From contig NZ_JAEEGA010000005.1 of NCBI RefSeq assembly GCF_017829975.1, positions 62,001 through 126,000 of the forward strand: a DNA stretch of 64,000 nt. The letters run 5' to 3'. This document shows, piece after piece, positions 54,618 through 63,576 of the stretch (within the stretch, counting starts at the first letter, position 1; every line of letters begins with the position of its first letter). The notes under the pieces are model-generated. The model worked only from the letters and a program-made list of their open reading frames with translations, was not told the origin of the DNA and made no database searches. The stretch comes from Vagococcus allomyrinae. Lineage in GTDB: Bacteria > Bacillota > Bacilli > Lactobacillales > Vagococcaceae. The position numbers and the translations under genes were made by a program.

Positions 54618-55967
54618 TTAGTGTGTAAACCCTTGAGTTTTACTTTTTCTTGGTACTGTTTTGATAATCTTCATTTCATTTAATTCATTGATCGCTTCTT
54701 TAAAATCTTGAACTAGTTCTTTGGCCATTGGTAATGTTAAATCAGCTCGGCAAACAAATCGTTGGATAATAGTCTGAGTCAGATTGGCAGGTAGTGGATA
54801 AGCAGGTACTTGCCAACCTTTCATCAATAAGCGATCAGCCAAATCGTATAAATCCCATGATAAATCCTTGTCTTTTTTAAGCGTGTAACAGACAATTGGG
54901 ATATTAGCCCCATCATTATAGATGTCAAATAGGCCCGTTTCCTCAACCTGTTTGGCCAAGTACATCGCCACATACCGCGTGTCCATATGAACTTGGCGAT
55001 ACCCTTCTTTCCCTAGTTTTAGGAAGTTATAATACTGGCCAATAATTTGACTGGCGCCTCTGGAAAAGTTAATCGCCATCGTTGGCATGTTGCCACCTAA
55101 ATAACTGACTTCGAAAATCAGTTCTTCTGGTAAATAGCTTCGATCTCTCCATAAAATCCAGCCAACGCCTGGATAGACTAATCCATACTTGTGGCCCGAT
55201 GTGTTAATCGACACCACATTTTTTAATCTGAAATCCCAAGCAAGATCTGGGTCTGTAAATGGGACAAACATCCCACCACTGGCGCCATCTACGTGAATAA
55301 CTAAATGACCATTTTTTTCTTGGTTATACTGCTCCACTCGTCGGTCCAATTCTTCAATATTATCAAATTTCCCAGTATAGGTAATACCTAAGATACCGAC
55401 GATTCCAATTGTATAGTCGTCAACATAATCGAAGACATGGTCCATGTCTAAGCTTAAATGTTCAGGGTCAATTGGCACCTCTCGCAATTCCACATCCCAA
55501 TAAACACCAAATTTTTCCCAACATACTTGATAACCAGAAGAAATAACTAAATTTGGTTTTTGTTTGTTAATATCGACCCCCTTCTCTGCCGCTAATTTCC
55601 GCCACCTAAATTTCATCGCCATACCTCCTAGCATACAGGCTTCGCTAGAGCCAACCGTTGAGGTTCCAATAAAATCTTCTTTGGTATTCCACAAATCAGC
55701 CAAAATATTAACACAATAAGATTCTAATTTGGCTGTCCGTGGGTATTCGGATTTATCAATCGCATTTTTGTCAAATGTCTCTGACATCAATTTGATGGCT
55801 TCGTCATCCATGTAGGTTTGACAAAACGTTGCCAAGTTCTGGCGCGAATTCCCCTCATCAATGAGGTAGCTTTTAATCACTTCATAAGCCGTTCCGGCAT
55901 CTGTCGCTTCATCTAACAATTTTTTTTCTGGTAAATTTTGTTTAAGAAAATTTTGTTCCTTGGTCAT
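54618..55967 (-). CDS. gadB: Glutamate decarboxylase
   Basis: PLP enzyme that converts glutamate to GABA and CO2 and consumes a cytoplasmic proton. The 449 aa are slightly shorter than E. coli GadB (466). The PLP lysine is in INTSGHKYGLVYPG (Lys260). LVIHVDGASGGMFVPF carries the Asp that contacts the PLP nitrogen, and GTSTVGSSEACMLGGMAMKF the phosphate-binding Ser. It lies 19 bases after acylase 2 in the same direction, and gadC is nearby but in a separate upstream unit. Confidence 0.97.
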   Translation of the reverse strand: MTKEQNFLKQNLPEKKLLDEATDAGTAYEVIKSYLIDEGNSRQNLATFCQTYMDDEAIKLMSETFDKNAIDKSEYPRTAKLESYCVNILADLWNTKEDFIGTSTVGSSEACMLGGMAMKFRWRKLAAEKGVDINKQKPNLVISSGYQVCWEKFGVYWDVELREVPIDPEHLSLDMDHVFDYVDDYTIGIVGILGITYTGKFDNIEELDRRVEQYNQEKNGHLVIHVDGASGGMFVPFTDPDLAWDFRLKNVVSINTSGHKYGLVYPGVGWILWRDRSYLPEELIFEVSYLGGNMPTMAINFSRGASQIIGQYYNFLKLGKEGYRQVHMDTRYVAMYLAKQVEETGLFDIYNDGANIPIVCYTLKKDKDLSWDLYDLADRLLMKGWQVPAYPLPANLTQTIIQRFVCRADLTLPMAKELVQDFKEAINELNEMKIIKTVPRKSKTQGFTH

Positions 55968-55986
55968 TTTGAGTCCTCTCTTCCAT

Positions 55987-56988
55987 TTATAATTTAGTAT
56001 TTAAGACATCAAAAGCTTCTTCATTGGTTTGATACTTAAAAACAATCGGAGCTTCTTTATTTAGAAGCTCATTATCTAGAACCAATTTTGAAATTTGATG
56101 GTTCTCATAGGAGGTAAAGTAGTAGGTTTTGGTATTATTTACCATTGAAGCAGAATAGAGCGAATAATCCTCTTCATCTGAATCCGTGACTACAATTCCT
56201 TTAGGGATGCGGACGGTATTTAAAATATGCTGGGAGCTATTTACGCCTGCTACTTCATTTGCCGCTTCTTGACTATACTCTTTAAAAAAAGCGGCACGTA
56301 CAAAACGTTCAGGAGGCGTATAACCACCAGGTAACCCCGATGTACCAGTCCCTTGAGAAAATGGGGTGGCAATATAATCACCATATTTCACAGCTTCAAG
56401 TTGCTTAGGCCTCACATTTAAGAAGTTTCTTAAATTTTCAATATGCCATTCTAGCAAAGGAGTATTTGTCATGACACCAATCGGATTTTGTTTGATTTTT
56501 AATTTTTTCTGCGTGGGTTCAATGACCACACAACGTCCATCACTATCAGTGATAATCCAGTGCAGTGGGGTAATGATATTTAATATCGGAGCAACAGCTT
56601 CAACAATGTTTATCTTCCCAACTTGCTTTTCTAAATCTAATACGGATGTTAAATTACCCAGCATCCATAAAATCACTTCATGAGGAGCCATATTGAGCTT
56701 ACTGCTCTCCTCATAGTCCTGATACTTGGCTTCACCTGGCAAGTACAATTCCGCTACAGATAAGCCATGTTCATTGACGCCATCTGCCATAAAATAAGCA
56801 TCACCTAACAATCGACCAGCGCCAATAAAACCAAAGTTTGTTTTAAAAGGCTTTTGATTAACAGCAGACCTCCATTCATAATTTTGAGGAATATATATGG
56901 GTGTGGCCTCTAGCGGAAAAGAAAAATCCATTGTACGAGATAAGATATATTTCCCATCTTTGGTCGTCGTAAAAATACTTGTGCACAT
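55987..56988 (-). CDS. Penicillin V acylase / choloylglycine hydrolase family enzyme, paralogue 2
   Basis: The 333-aa Ntn-hydrolase starts MCTSIFTTTKDGKYILSRTM, so Cys2 is the nucleophile after Met removal; Arg18 and Asp21 (SRTMDFSF), Asn in MTNTPLLEWH and Arg in PPERFVRAAF are in place. It is a clear paralogue of the enzyme at 48225-49409 but lacks its C-terminal extension. It precedes gadB by 19 bases. Listeria gadD1/gadT1 also has a neighbouring penicillin amidase gene (lmo0446), from memory, so linkage of this family with GAD is a recurrent theme. Substrate unknown. A copy of the island motif lies upstream. Confidence 0.9.
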   Translation of the reverse strand: MCTSIFTTTKDGKYILSRTMDFSFPLEATPIYIPQNYEWRSAVNQKPFKTNFGFIGAGRLLGDAYFMADGVNEHGLSVAELYLPGEAKYQDYEESSKLNMAPHEVILWMLGNLTSVLDLEKQVGKINIVEAVAPILNIITPLHWIITDSDGRCVVIEPTQKKLKIKQNPIGVMTNTPLLEWHIENLRNFLNVRPKQLEAVKYGDYIATPFSQGTGTSGLPGGYTPPERFVRAAFFKEYSQEAANEVAGVNSSQHILNTVRIPKGIVVTDSDEEDYSLYSASMVNNTKTYYFTSYENHQISKLVLDNELLNKEAPIVFKYQTNEEAFDVLNTKL

Positions 56989-57061
56989 TTCAGTTTATCC
57001 TCTCTATAGGTCTTTATAACTAATGAATCTCCTCTTCAAGCGATTCATTACTATACTTAAT

Positions 57062-57128
57062 ATCTTAAATCTTTTTTATTCCAATACATTCTTAAAATTG
57101 ACTTATTTCGCGACAATTTTAAGAATGT
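57062..57128 (-). promoter_or_regulatory. Island motif site 2 with promoter of acylase 2 / gadB
   Basis: TTGTCGCGAAATAAGTCAA (57098-57116) sits inside a 15-bp perfect inverted repeat, ACATTCTTAAAATTG / CAATTTTAAGAATGT (57086-57128), 30 bp upstream of TAAGAT (57062-57067), a plausible -10. Confidence 0.65.
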
Positions 57129-57238
57129 AGGCTGGAAATTCCTGATTAGTGTCGATTTAGGTATAAGACGGAGCTGAATATACTGCTAGTTATGACCTTT
57201 TCGTCCCTTTTCTATTTGACACTAGTAACCTCTGACAT

Positions 57239-59662
57239 TTATTCTAATGCCTGTAATTCTTGGTTATTATTTAAAACAGAGACGTTCTCTAGATGCTTTT
57301 TCTGCAAAATATGCATGGAATACCGCAAAAGTGCCACAAAAACAATAAATAAAATACTTAAAATCAGGATACTCTTGATAAATAATGGTTTACCTATTCC
57401 ACCTGAAATAGCTTGCCTAAAGGCGTAGACCGAATAAGACATCGGTAAATAGGGATGGATTACTTTGAAAAAATTCGATTGTAGTTGGACTGGGAAGGTA
57501 CCACCTGCTCCACCAAGCTGAAGGACCAATAAAATCATGGCAACAAATCTTCCTGGATTATCAAAGGTCATCGCCAAGAACATGATAATTGCCATATAAC
57601 TCCAAGCAGTTACAAAGGCGGTTAAATAGAAACTGACCAGACTATCCACGTCTAATCCAATCATCAACATAATACTCGCTTGAACGATTGCCATTATGCT
57701 TGAGACGACAAAACCTAGAGAAACCTTGCTCAACCACCAGTCTCTACTGGACTGATTATTCATGGAAACTTTGCGGATTGGATAAACAAAGTTAAAAAGC
57801 ATCGATCCGACAAATAAAGCTAAAGACATGATATACGGTGCTAAAGCCTCCCCATAATTCGCCACTTTACTGTACTCATTGTTCTTTAATTTAGTTGGCG
57901 CTGCAAAGTGGTCGATATTTTGTTTTGTTATCTTAAGGTCTTTCCCTTCTAGCTCTCCTTCACTTAAAGCTGATGCAAGTTCTTTGGCGCCACTTTCTAA
58001 CTGGCCAACCCCACTCATTAAGCTTGGAGAATTTTTTGCTAGTTTGTTTAAACCGGCATCTAATTGGTCGGCACCCGTGTTTAATTGAGTCACACCATTA
58101 GCCAAGGTTGGGATTTTCCCTTGCAGCTGGTCTAAGCCTGTCGCTAGTTGGTTGCTCCCCGTAGCCAATTGCTTAACACCTGCCAGCGCTTTAGGTAAAT
58201 CCTGAGCCGCTAATCTCAACTCCCCACTGAGACCTTGTAAATCCGCACTTATAGATGCTGCATTACCTGAATGAGGGACTTGGTTCAGCAACTGCGCTAG
58301 TCCATTCGTTCCCGCTTGAATATTCTCTACAGATTGATTCAATTGTTGGGCCGAAGCCGACATCGCAGTTGCGACATTGCTCACAACTGAGGCTGAACCT
58401 GCTAGTTCGTTCGCACGGCCACTTAACAGTGCTAAATCATTGGATAGCACGTCTAATGAAGCATTGATTTCGGTGCTAGCTGATGCTAATTGCTGGTCTA
58501 AAACGGCATTCATTTTCGCTGTGATTGCCCCAACAACCGTTGCTTGTTGCTCAATCGGAATCTCTGTATCTGCAATAATTGCCGCAACATAAGAATCTAT
58601 GTCGGTTTGGACTTTGGTAACCTCTCCACCAACTTGATTCAAGCTACCACTGACTACAGTTGCTTGTTGAGAGACCATCAGCGCTTCGTTGGCCATATCT
58701 GATAACTGATGTTGATTAAAGATAATCGAATCTATCTCTTGCCTAATTTGTTGTAAATCTTGATCCAGTAGTTGCTTAGTTCCTGGATCTAAATTATTTT
58801 CAAAGTCGGCTAATGTATTAGCCAAGCCTTGTGCGCCATTTGATAATTCAAGCAAGCTGGCATCGATTGTACTGACATTGTTTTGAACGGGAACCAAAGC
58901 TTGGCTAACCGTGCCGATTGCATTATTTAACTCTCTGGCACCACTATCGAGTTGGTTGACGCCTGAGGCTAATGGTCCGATACTTGCTGCTAACTCTCCA
59001 GTTCCCTCTACTAGTTGATTAGAGCCTTCGTCAGCTTGACCAACCCCTGTTGTGTATTGTTTGAGTCCTGTTTCTAGCTGTCCGCTCCCTTTTGACAATT
59101 GTCCTGCTCCATCGGCAGCTTCACCTAGAGCGACAACCAATTTTTCACCGACATCGACAATGGCGCTTGCGTAGGCTGCTACCACTTGTTCTCTTATTTG
59201 CGATTCTAAGGCCGTTGCACCAACAGTAGACATTTCATCTGCAATATAATTTAATGAATCATTGGTTGTATAGATTAATTCCATTTTTCGGGGCTCTTTA
59301 TTAATGACGCTCGCTGCATTTTTAGAAAAATCCTCTGTGATGGTGACGATCATGTAATATTTAAGGTCTTTCATGCCTTTTTGAGCTTCTTCTTTACTAA
59401 CAAAATGCCAATCTAACTGTTTATTTTTTTTCAAATTGGCCACAACTTGTTGACCAACATCAAGTTTTTGTCCCATGAGTTCTGTTGGTTTATCCTCATT
59501 AACAACTGCGACTGGTAGATCTTTTGAACGTCCATAAGGATCCCAAACTGACTTATCAAAAATTGAAGAATACAGAATAGGGATAAAAATAATCGCGATG
59601 ACTGAAATAAGTAAAATTTTGTTTTTAAAAAGACTTTTAAACTCCTGTAATGTCATTTTCAT
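57239..59662 (-). CDS. YhgE/Pip family membrane protein
   Basis: The 807-aa protein has an N-terminal membrane segment (about residues 15-35), a very long external region of about 500 residues of coiled, LxxGxxQLxxGxxxL-type repeats (for example GQLSKGSGQLETGLKQYTTG, LATGSNQLATGLDQL) and a C-terminal ABC-2-like membrane domain with five to six segments (about 630-790). Homologues are the phage infection protein Pip and YhgE, and export is suggested but not proven. The ATG at 59660-59662 follows GAAGGAG; the open frame extends 18 codons further into gadC. It overlaps gadC by 26 bases. Confidence 0.88.
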   Translation of the reverse strand: MKMTLQEFKSLFKNKILLISVIAIIFIPILYSSIFDKSVWDPYGRSKDLPVAVVNEDKPTELMGQKLDVGQQVVANLKKNKQLDWHFVSKEEAQKGMKDLKYYMIVTITEDFSKNAASVINKEPRKMELIYTTNDSLNYIADEMSTVGATALESQIREQVVAAYASAIVDVGEKLVVALGEAADGAGQLSKGSGQLETGLKQYTTGVGQADEGSNQLVEGTGELAASIGPLASGVNQLDSGARELNNAIGTVSQALVPVQNNVSTIDASLLELSNGAQGLANTLADFENNLDPGTKQLLDQDLQQIRQEIDSIIFNQHQLSDMANEALMVSQQATVVSGSLNQVGGEVTKVQTDIDSYVAAIIADTEIPIEQQATVVGAITAKMNAVLDQQLASASTEINASLDVLSNDLALLSGRANELAGSASVVSNVATAMSASAQQLNQSVENIQAGTNGLAQLLNQVPHSGNAASISADLQGLSGELRLAAQDLPKALAGVKQLATGSNQLATGLDQLQGKIPTLANGVTQLNTGADQLDAGLNKLAKNSPSLMSGVGQLESGAKELASALSEGELEGKDLKITKQNIDHFAAPTKLKNNEYSKVANYGEALAPYIMSLALFVGSMLFNFVYPIRKVSMNNQSSRDWWLSKVSLGFVVSSIMAIVQASIMLMIGLDVDSLVSFYLTAFVTAWSYMAIIMFLAMTFDNPGRFVAMILLVLQLGGAGGTFPVQLQSNFFKVIHPYLPMSYSVYAFRQAISGGIGKPLFIKSILILSILFIVFVALLRYSMHILQKKHLENVSVLNNNQELQALE

Positions 59663-61076
59663 CAGAAGTTGTCTCCTTCCTTTGGTGTTTCCTGCCATAT
59701 AGTTGGTAAAAAACAAATGGGATAGCTAGGGTGACGATAAAACTAACCGCTAAGGTGACAATGTAAGTTTTCCCTTCGGCTTTTGTCATGGTGTCTGGTA
59801 CCATAAAAGCTGTGACTATGGCTGCAATCGATACTAACAGGCCAAGCCCAGCCACTAGTGATTTACCAATAACTCCACCGGGAACTTGATAATCTCTTGG
59901 TAGTGATTGTTTCTTGAAAATAACGACAAAGTAAGCGAGGAAAAACAAAATATAAGCACTTAAATAGATAATAACAGTCAAGGAAATTGCTGTTTCAAAT
60001 GCAACATTGCCACCTGAACTTCCTGAACCAAAGGTCAAAACGGCTGCCCAAATCGTTACAATCACCCCTTGAACAATCAGTAAGGGAACTGGTACACCAT
60101 ATTTATTTACTTGTTTATATTTTTCTGGTAATAAACCTTTCGATGCGACAAACCGCAATCCCTCAGTAGGACTCACAATCCATGAGCTAACTTGAGCCAT
60201 TACACCAAAAGAGACTAGTATTCCCAAGACAATCACTAAAAACGTATTTTTCCCTGGCGAAATTAATGCTTGGAAGGTGTCTACTACACCTTGATTAGAA
60301 GAGATTGTACCATGTAACACCATTGATACAACGCTACCTCCAATAGTACTTAAAACAACTCCTATGATAACTAGAGCAAACATAATGAGCGGATAGTTTT
60401 TCTTGGGGTTCTCTAACTCTGTAATATGAGGCGCAGAGGCCTCCACTCCCATATAAGCTAAAACAAATGAAACGAGGGCAGCTATATTGGTTTTGTCTGG
60501 TAAAAAATGGCTGTTAGTAAAGTTAGTCGATATGGCATGTCCTGCCATAAAATAACGAATAGCCAACGCTAACATAATAAAAACGGGTAGTACGATACCA
60601 ATCGTAAACCCATATTTAGCTAATTTCTCGGTTATTCGTGTTCCCTTTAGTTGTAATAAGGTTAATAACCAGAAAATCACAACCACTGTCACAAATTTTA
60701 ATGTTGGAATTTTATTTAGTTCTGGAATACCTAAGACATCTGAGAGAGTCCCAATAATAAAATATATCATCGTAACAAATCCTACTGTGATTTGAAACCA
60801 CTGAAAGAAAATTGCCGCAAAACCAAACTTTGTTCCCAGTGGCTTGCCCACCCAACTATAAATCCCTCCTTCTTGATAGCCTTTAATTGTTGCCAATTCA
60901 GCAGAGCCAAGGGCAACTGGTAAAAACCAACATACCCCACATAATAATAAGAAAAAAATTAAAGTTTTTCCGGAAGAGGCAAATGTTGGATATTCATAGA
61001 CTGTAATAAATAATGAAGCGGTCATTGCAAAAAAACCAAATCTTGTCATTTTATTTTTTTGACTGGTCATATTCAT
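59637..61076 (-). CDS. gadC: Glutamate:GABA antiporter (APC family)
   Basis: The 479-aa protein has 12 membrane segments. It begins MNMTSQKNKMTRFGFFAMTA, then SLFITVYEYPTFASSGKTLI, GYQEGGIYSWVGKPLG (TM3 loop) and ISSNQGVVDTFQALI, in line with GadC-type glutamate/GABA antiporters. With GadB it would export GABA and import glutamate during acid stress. I choose ATG 61074-61076 behind GAAAGGAG; an in-frame extension of 32 codons upstream is unsupported. It is first in a unit with the YhgE-like gene and has its own island motif. Confidence 0.9.
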   Translation of the reverse strand: MNMTSQKNKMTRFGFFAMTASLFITVYEYPTFASSGKTLIFFLLLCGVCWFLPVALGSAELATIKGYQEGGIYSWVGKPLGTKFGFAAIFFQWFQITVGFVTMIYFIIGTLSDVLGIPELNKIPTLKFVTVVVIFWLLTLLQLKGTRITEKLAKYGFTIGIVLPVFIMLALAIRYFMAGHAISTNFTNSHFLPDKTNIAALVSFVLAYMGVEASAPHITELENPKKNYPLIMFALVIIGVVLSTIGGSVVSMVLHGTISSNQGVVDTFQALISPGKNTFLVIVLGILVSFGVMAQVSSWIVSPTEGLRFVASKGLLPEKYKQVNKYGVPVPLLIVQGVIVTIWAAVLTFGSGSSGGNVAFETAISLTVIIYLSAYILFFLAYFVVIFKKQSLPRDYQVPGGVIGKSLVAGLGLLVSIAAIVTAFMVPDTMTKAEGKTYIVTLAVSFIVTLAIPFVFYQLYGRKHQRKETTSDENDITGV

Positions 61077-61116
61077 GTTCTCCTTTCTGTTAATGTATTT
61101 TTTCTTTACAAATTCA

Positions 61117-61172
61117 AGTTTAAGCCAGATTTCTATCCTAAATGGCTGACATACTGACTTATTACACGACAA
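61117..61172 (-). promoter_or_regulatory. Island motif site 3 with promoter of gadC-yhgE
   Basis: TTGTCGTGTAATAAGTCAG (61154-61172) lies 31 bp upstream of TAAACT (61117-61122), a weak -10. The remainder of the 312-bp gap to 61388 holds nothing else I can support. Confidence 0.6.
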
Positions 61173-61388
61173 TTTTAATCAAGAGTCTTATCGACAACAA
61201 AAAGCTCCTATCACGTCTAAGCACTACTCGAAGACTCCGCCGATAGAGAAATCTTTGAACAGTGCTCTCAATAATATTAGCCTTTTTCTAAGATAACCTC
61301 TCAATCTAGCGAGCTGATTGTGATTGTCACTTTCTATTGCCTAACAATCAGGAATCATTTGACTTATCGGTTTCCCTTAATTTTTCCG

Positions 61389-62399
61389 TCATGCCTCTGC
61401 TTCATTTTTCTTCACTCCTATCACATCTAAAATGAAAATAAATAAAGGGATTCCAAATACTAATCCCCAAATTTGAAAGTAGTGCTCGCTAATCAGCAAA
61501 ATAAGAAACGTAAAGAATATGGGTAGCTTTGTCCTACTTGACATTAATTTGGGATTTAACACATATGACTCTAGCATATGGACTGCCAAAATGACGAGCA
61601 GAATATACACCACATCCACCAGCCCCCCATTGTAATAGGCTATTAGCGATAAGGGAATACAAGACAGAACTACCCCAGCCACTGGTATAAAACTGAATAA
61701 GAAAACCATCATCATCAAACTTAATAAGTGAGGAAACTTAAGGAAATATAGTGCAATTGAAGTAAGGCAGGTATTAACAATGGCAATAATCACCTGTGCT
61801 TCAATCACAACGCCAAAAGTTGTAATAAATTTTTTTCCAAAGTAAGCGATATCCGAAAAAAACCAAGCAGTCTTACCACTCAAAAAAGTAGACGAAAATG
61901 TGGTAATCTTTTCTTTTTCTATCATAAAGAAAAAACTTAATATGAATGACATACCAAGAGTTACGGCCATCGCCACTACATTTTTCAAAGAAGAAACCAA
62001 TAAATGAGATTGACTTTTTATATAAGGTAACAACTTGCTCACGTATTGAAATAACAGTTGCTTCGTTTCTCCACTATCTGTGCCTTGTTGTGTGTAAAAA
62101 TGTTCCAAACTATTATAAAGTTGTAAACTTTGATAGGATATTAATGGAATCGACTTACTCAATGCCCAGATAACCCCAACAACAAGCAATAAGTAAAAGC
62201 ACACAGTAATAAACGTTGATGAAAGATTCATCACCAACTTCAGCCTCTTAACTAACCGGTTTATTAAATAAGTAACTATAAAGGTTAATAAAAACACTGA
62301 TAATAAACTTCTTAAAAAAAACAAACAGATTATGACAGCTAAAAGAACAAGCAGCCTTCTTAACACAATATTTTGGGTTATCTTTTGATAATAAGTCAT
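61389..62399 (-). CDS. AI-2E family transporter-like membrane protein
   Basis: The 336-aa protein has seven to eight hydrophobic segments; LLVLLAVIICLFFLRSLLSV, LTFIVTYLINRLVKRLK, FFSDIAYFGKKFITTFGVVI and FIPVAGVVLSCIPLSLIAYY are typical of the AI-2E/YtvI/PerM family, whose members act as autoinducer exporters or Na+/H+ antiporters. The substrate cannot be inferred. It is last in a series with an HdeD-like gene and cls. Confidence 0.85.
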   Translation of the reverse strand: MTYYQKITQNIVLRRLLVLLAVIICLFFLRSLLSVFLLTFIVTYLINRLVKRLKLVMNLSSTFITVCFYLLLVVGVIWALSKSIPLISYQSLQLYNSLEHFYTQQGTDSGETKQLLFQYVSKLLPYIKSQSHLLVSSLKNVVAMAVTLGMSFILSFFFMIEKEKITTFSSTFLSGKTAWFFSDIAYFGKKFITTFGVVIEAQVIIAIVNTCLTSIALYFLKFPHLLSLMMMVFLFSFIPVAGVVLSCIPLSLIAYYNGGLVDVVYILLVILAVHMLESYVLNPKLMSSRTKLPIFFTFLILLISEHYFQIWGLVFGIPLFIFILDVIGVKKNEAEA

Positions 62400-62465
62400 C
62401 TACACCCCTCCTAAATACACCATTCCCTAGATGATTAACATTGAGAATGAGGCTTTTCTCCCTAT

Positions 62466-62972
62466 CTATCTGAAAGAAGAAAGTAAATAATTTATCCCCG
62501 CTAATAGGATATAAATACTTACTAATAAACTAAGCGTTAAAGATGAAACGATTGGGTCAAAAAATAGCGCAACTCCCACTGCAATTCCTAGTATATCCAA
62601 AACCAGTAATAGCCAGTATACACCGTTTTTTTCTTGCCCACTCCGGGTGTGACTGCTTAATAATATAATCGAATCTACTGTAAACCAAATAGCAAACACA
62701 TAAGGCAATAAAATAAGACCTAACAAGATATGCATTAGCAAATATAGACCGATAATAATATCTACAGCACCTACAATTATTCCTTTTACTTGTTTGATTT
62801 TGGCGTTTGCTATTAGCTCTATGACACCCTTATAGATTGCTAATGCTCCAAATACAACAATGATTGATACTAAATTAATGGATGGATTTGAAAAAGTGTA
62901 AAATGATACTAATAAAAAAAGTAAGCCTAAAGCGAAATAGCCGAATTTAAAATCCTTTTTTGTTATTTCCAT
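62466..62972 (-). CDS. HdeD/DUF308-like membrane protein
   Basis: The 168-aa protein has six membrane segments (about residues 10-165) with GYFALGLLFLLVSFYTFSNP, GAVDIIIGLYLLMHILLGLI and AIWFTVDSIILL. This is the layout of DUF308/HdeD proteins, associated in E. coli with acid resistance. Placement in the acid island with gad and oxdC fits, but similarity alone is weak evidence. ATG follows TAGGAGG. Confidence 0.75.
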   Translation of the reverse strand: MEITKKDFKFGYFALGLLFLLVSFYTFSNPSINLVSIIVVFGALAIYKGVIELIANAKIKQVKGIIVGAVDIIIGLYLLMHILLGLILLPYVFAIWFTVDSIILLSSHTRSGQEKNGVYWLLLVLDILGIAVGVALFFDPIVSSLTLSLLVSIYILLAGINYLLSSFR

Positions 62973-63068
62973 GATATTTCCTCCTAATATTCTTATAGTA
63001 AGTCTAGTTAATAAAACCAGACCCCATTTTTAATGCAAAAGTTAGCTAATGGCGATTATGAATTGCCG

Positions 63069-63329
63069 TTAAAATGAGGGTAATGAGCCTAACTTGTCTA
63101 ATAACGGATTTGGATTAGAGTAAACATACGATGACTTAAACAATGGATAAGCATTTCGTACTAGTATCTTTTCATCCGAACCAGAAATGTAAAAGATATC
63201 CCCTAATTCAATATAAGCAATCACTGTTGCAACTGGGAAGATATCGCCAGTCTTCACTAATACTTCAATAATTTTATCTGAGTCAAATACATCAAAATAC
63301 TTACATCTAGTTGCGATAATCTCATGCAT
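63069..63329 (-). CDS. Unknown 86-aa protein in the cls unit
   Basis: The protein is not one I recognise. It has a beta-rich profile with ATRCKYFDVFDSDKIIEVLV and YIELGDIFYISGSDEKILVR, no signal peptide, and a C-terminal PLLDKLGSLPSF. ATG follows AGGAGAAAGAGGT. It lies between the 51-aa gene and the HdeD-like gene, with gaps of 35 and 96 bases. Confidence 0.7.
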   Translation of the reverse strand: MHEIIATRCKYFDVFDSDKIIEVLVKTGDIFPVATVIAYIELGDIFYISGSDEKILVRNAYPLFKSSYVYSNPNPLLDKLGSLPSF

Positions 63330-63364
63330 ACCTCTTTCTCCTTTTTATTTCATTTGAGTTGTCC

Positions 63365-63520
63365 TTAACTTAAGTTTTTGCTTTTTTTAAGTTCCTTTTT
63401 TCCTTTTTCTTTTGCTACTAACACTTCATTTGTGTCTATTTCTTTTTCAAAAGCTTGCTTTTTTTTCGCTCTTTCTTTAGACTCTCTGTTTTTCTCAAGA
63501 CCGCTTCTCTCTGTTTTCAC
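63365..63520 (-). CDS. Small 51-aa highly charged protein
   Basis: GTG at 63518-63520 is 6-7 bases after AGAGGAGG, and the frame reads 51 codons to TAA at 63365-63367. The product (KTERSGLEKNRESKERAKKK and then EKEIDTNEVLVAKEKGK) is roughly half Lys/Glu/Arg, suggesting a single charged helix. No membrane segment. The strong ribosome site supports expression; no homologue recognised. Cotranscription with cls is likely. Confidence 0.6.
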   Translation of the reverse strand: MKTERSGLEKNRESKERAKKKQAFEKEIDTNEVLVAKEKGKKELKKSKNLS

Positions 63521-63576
63521 ACTATGCCTCCTCTATTAAACTCCTTTACCTTTACAATCTATTATTTATTAATTTC

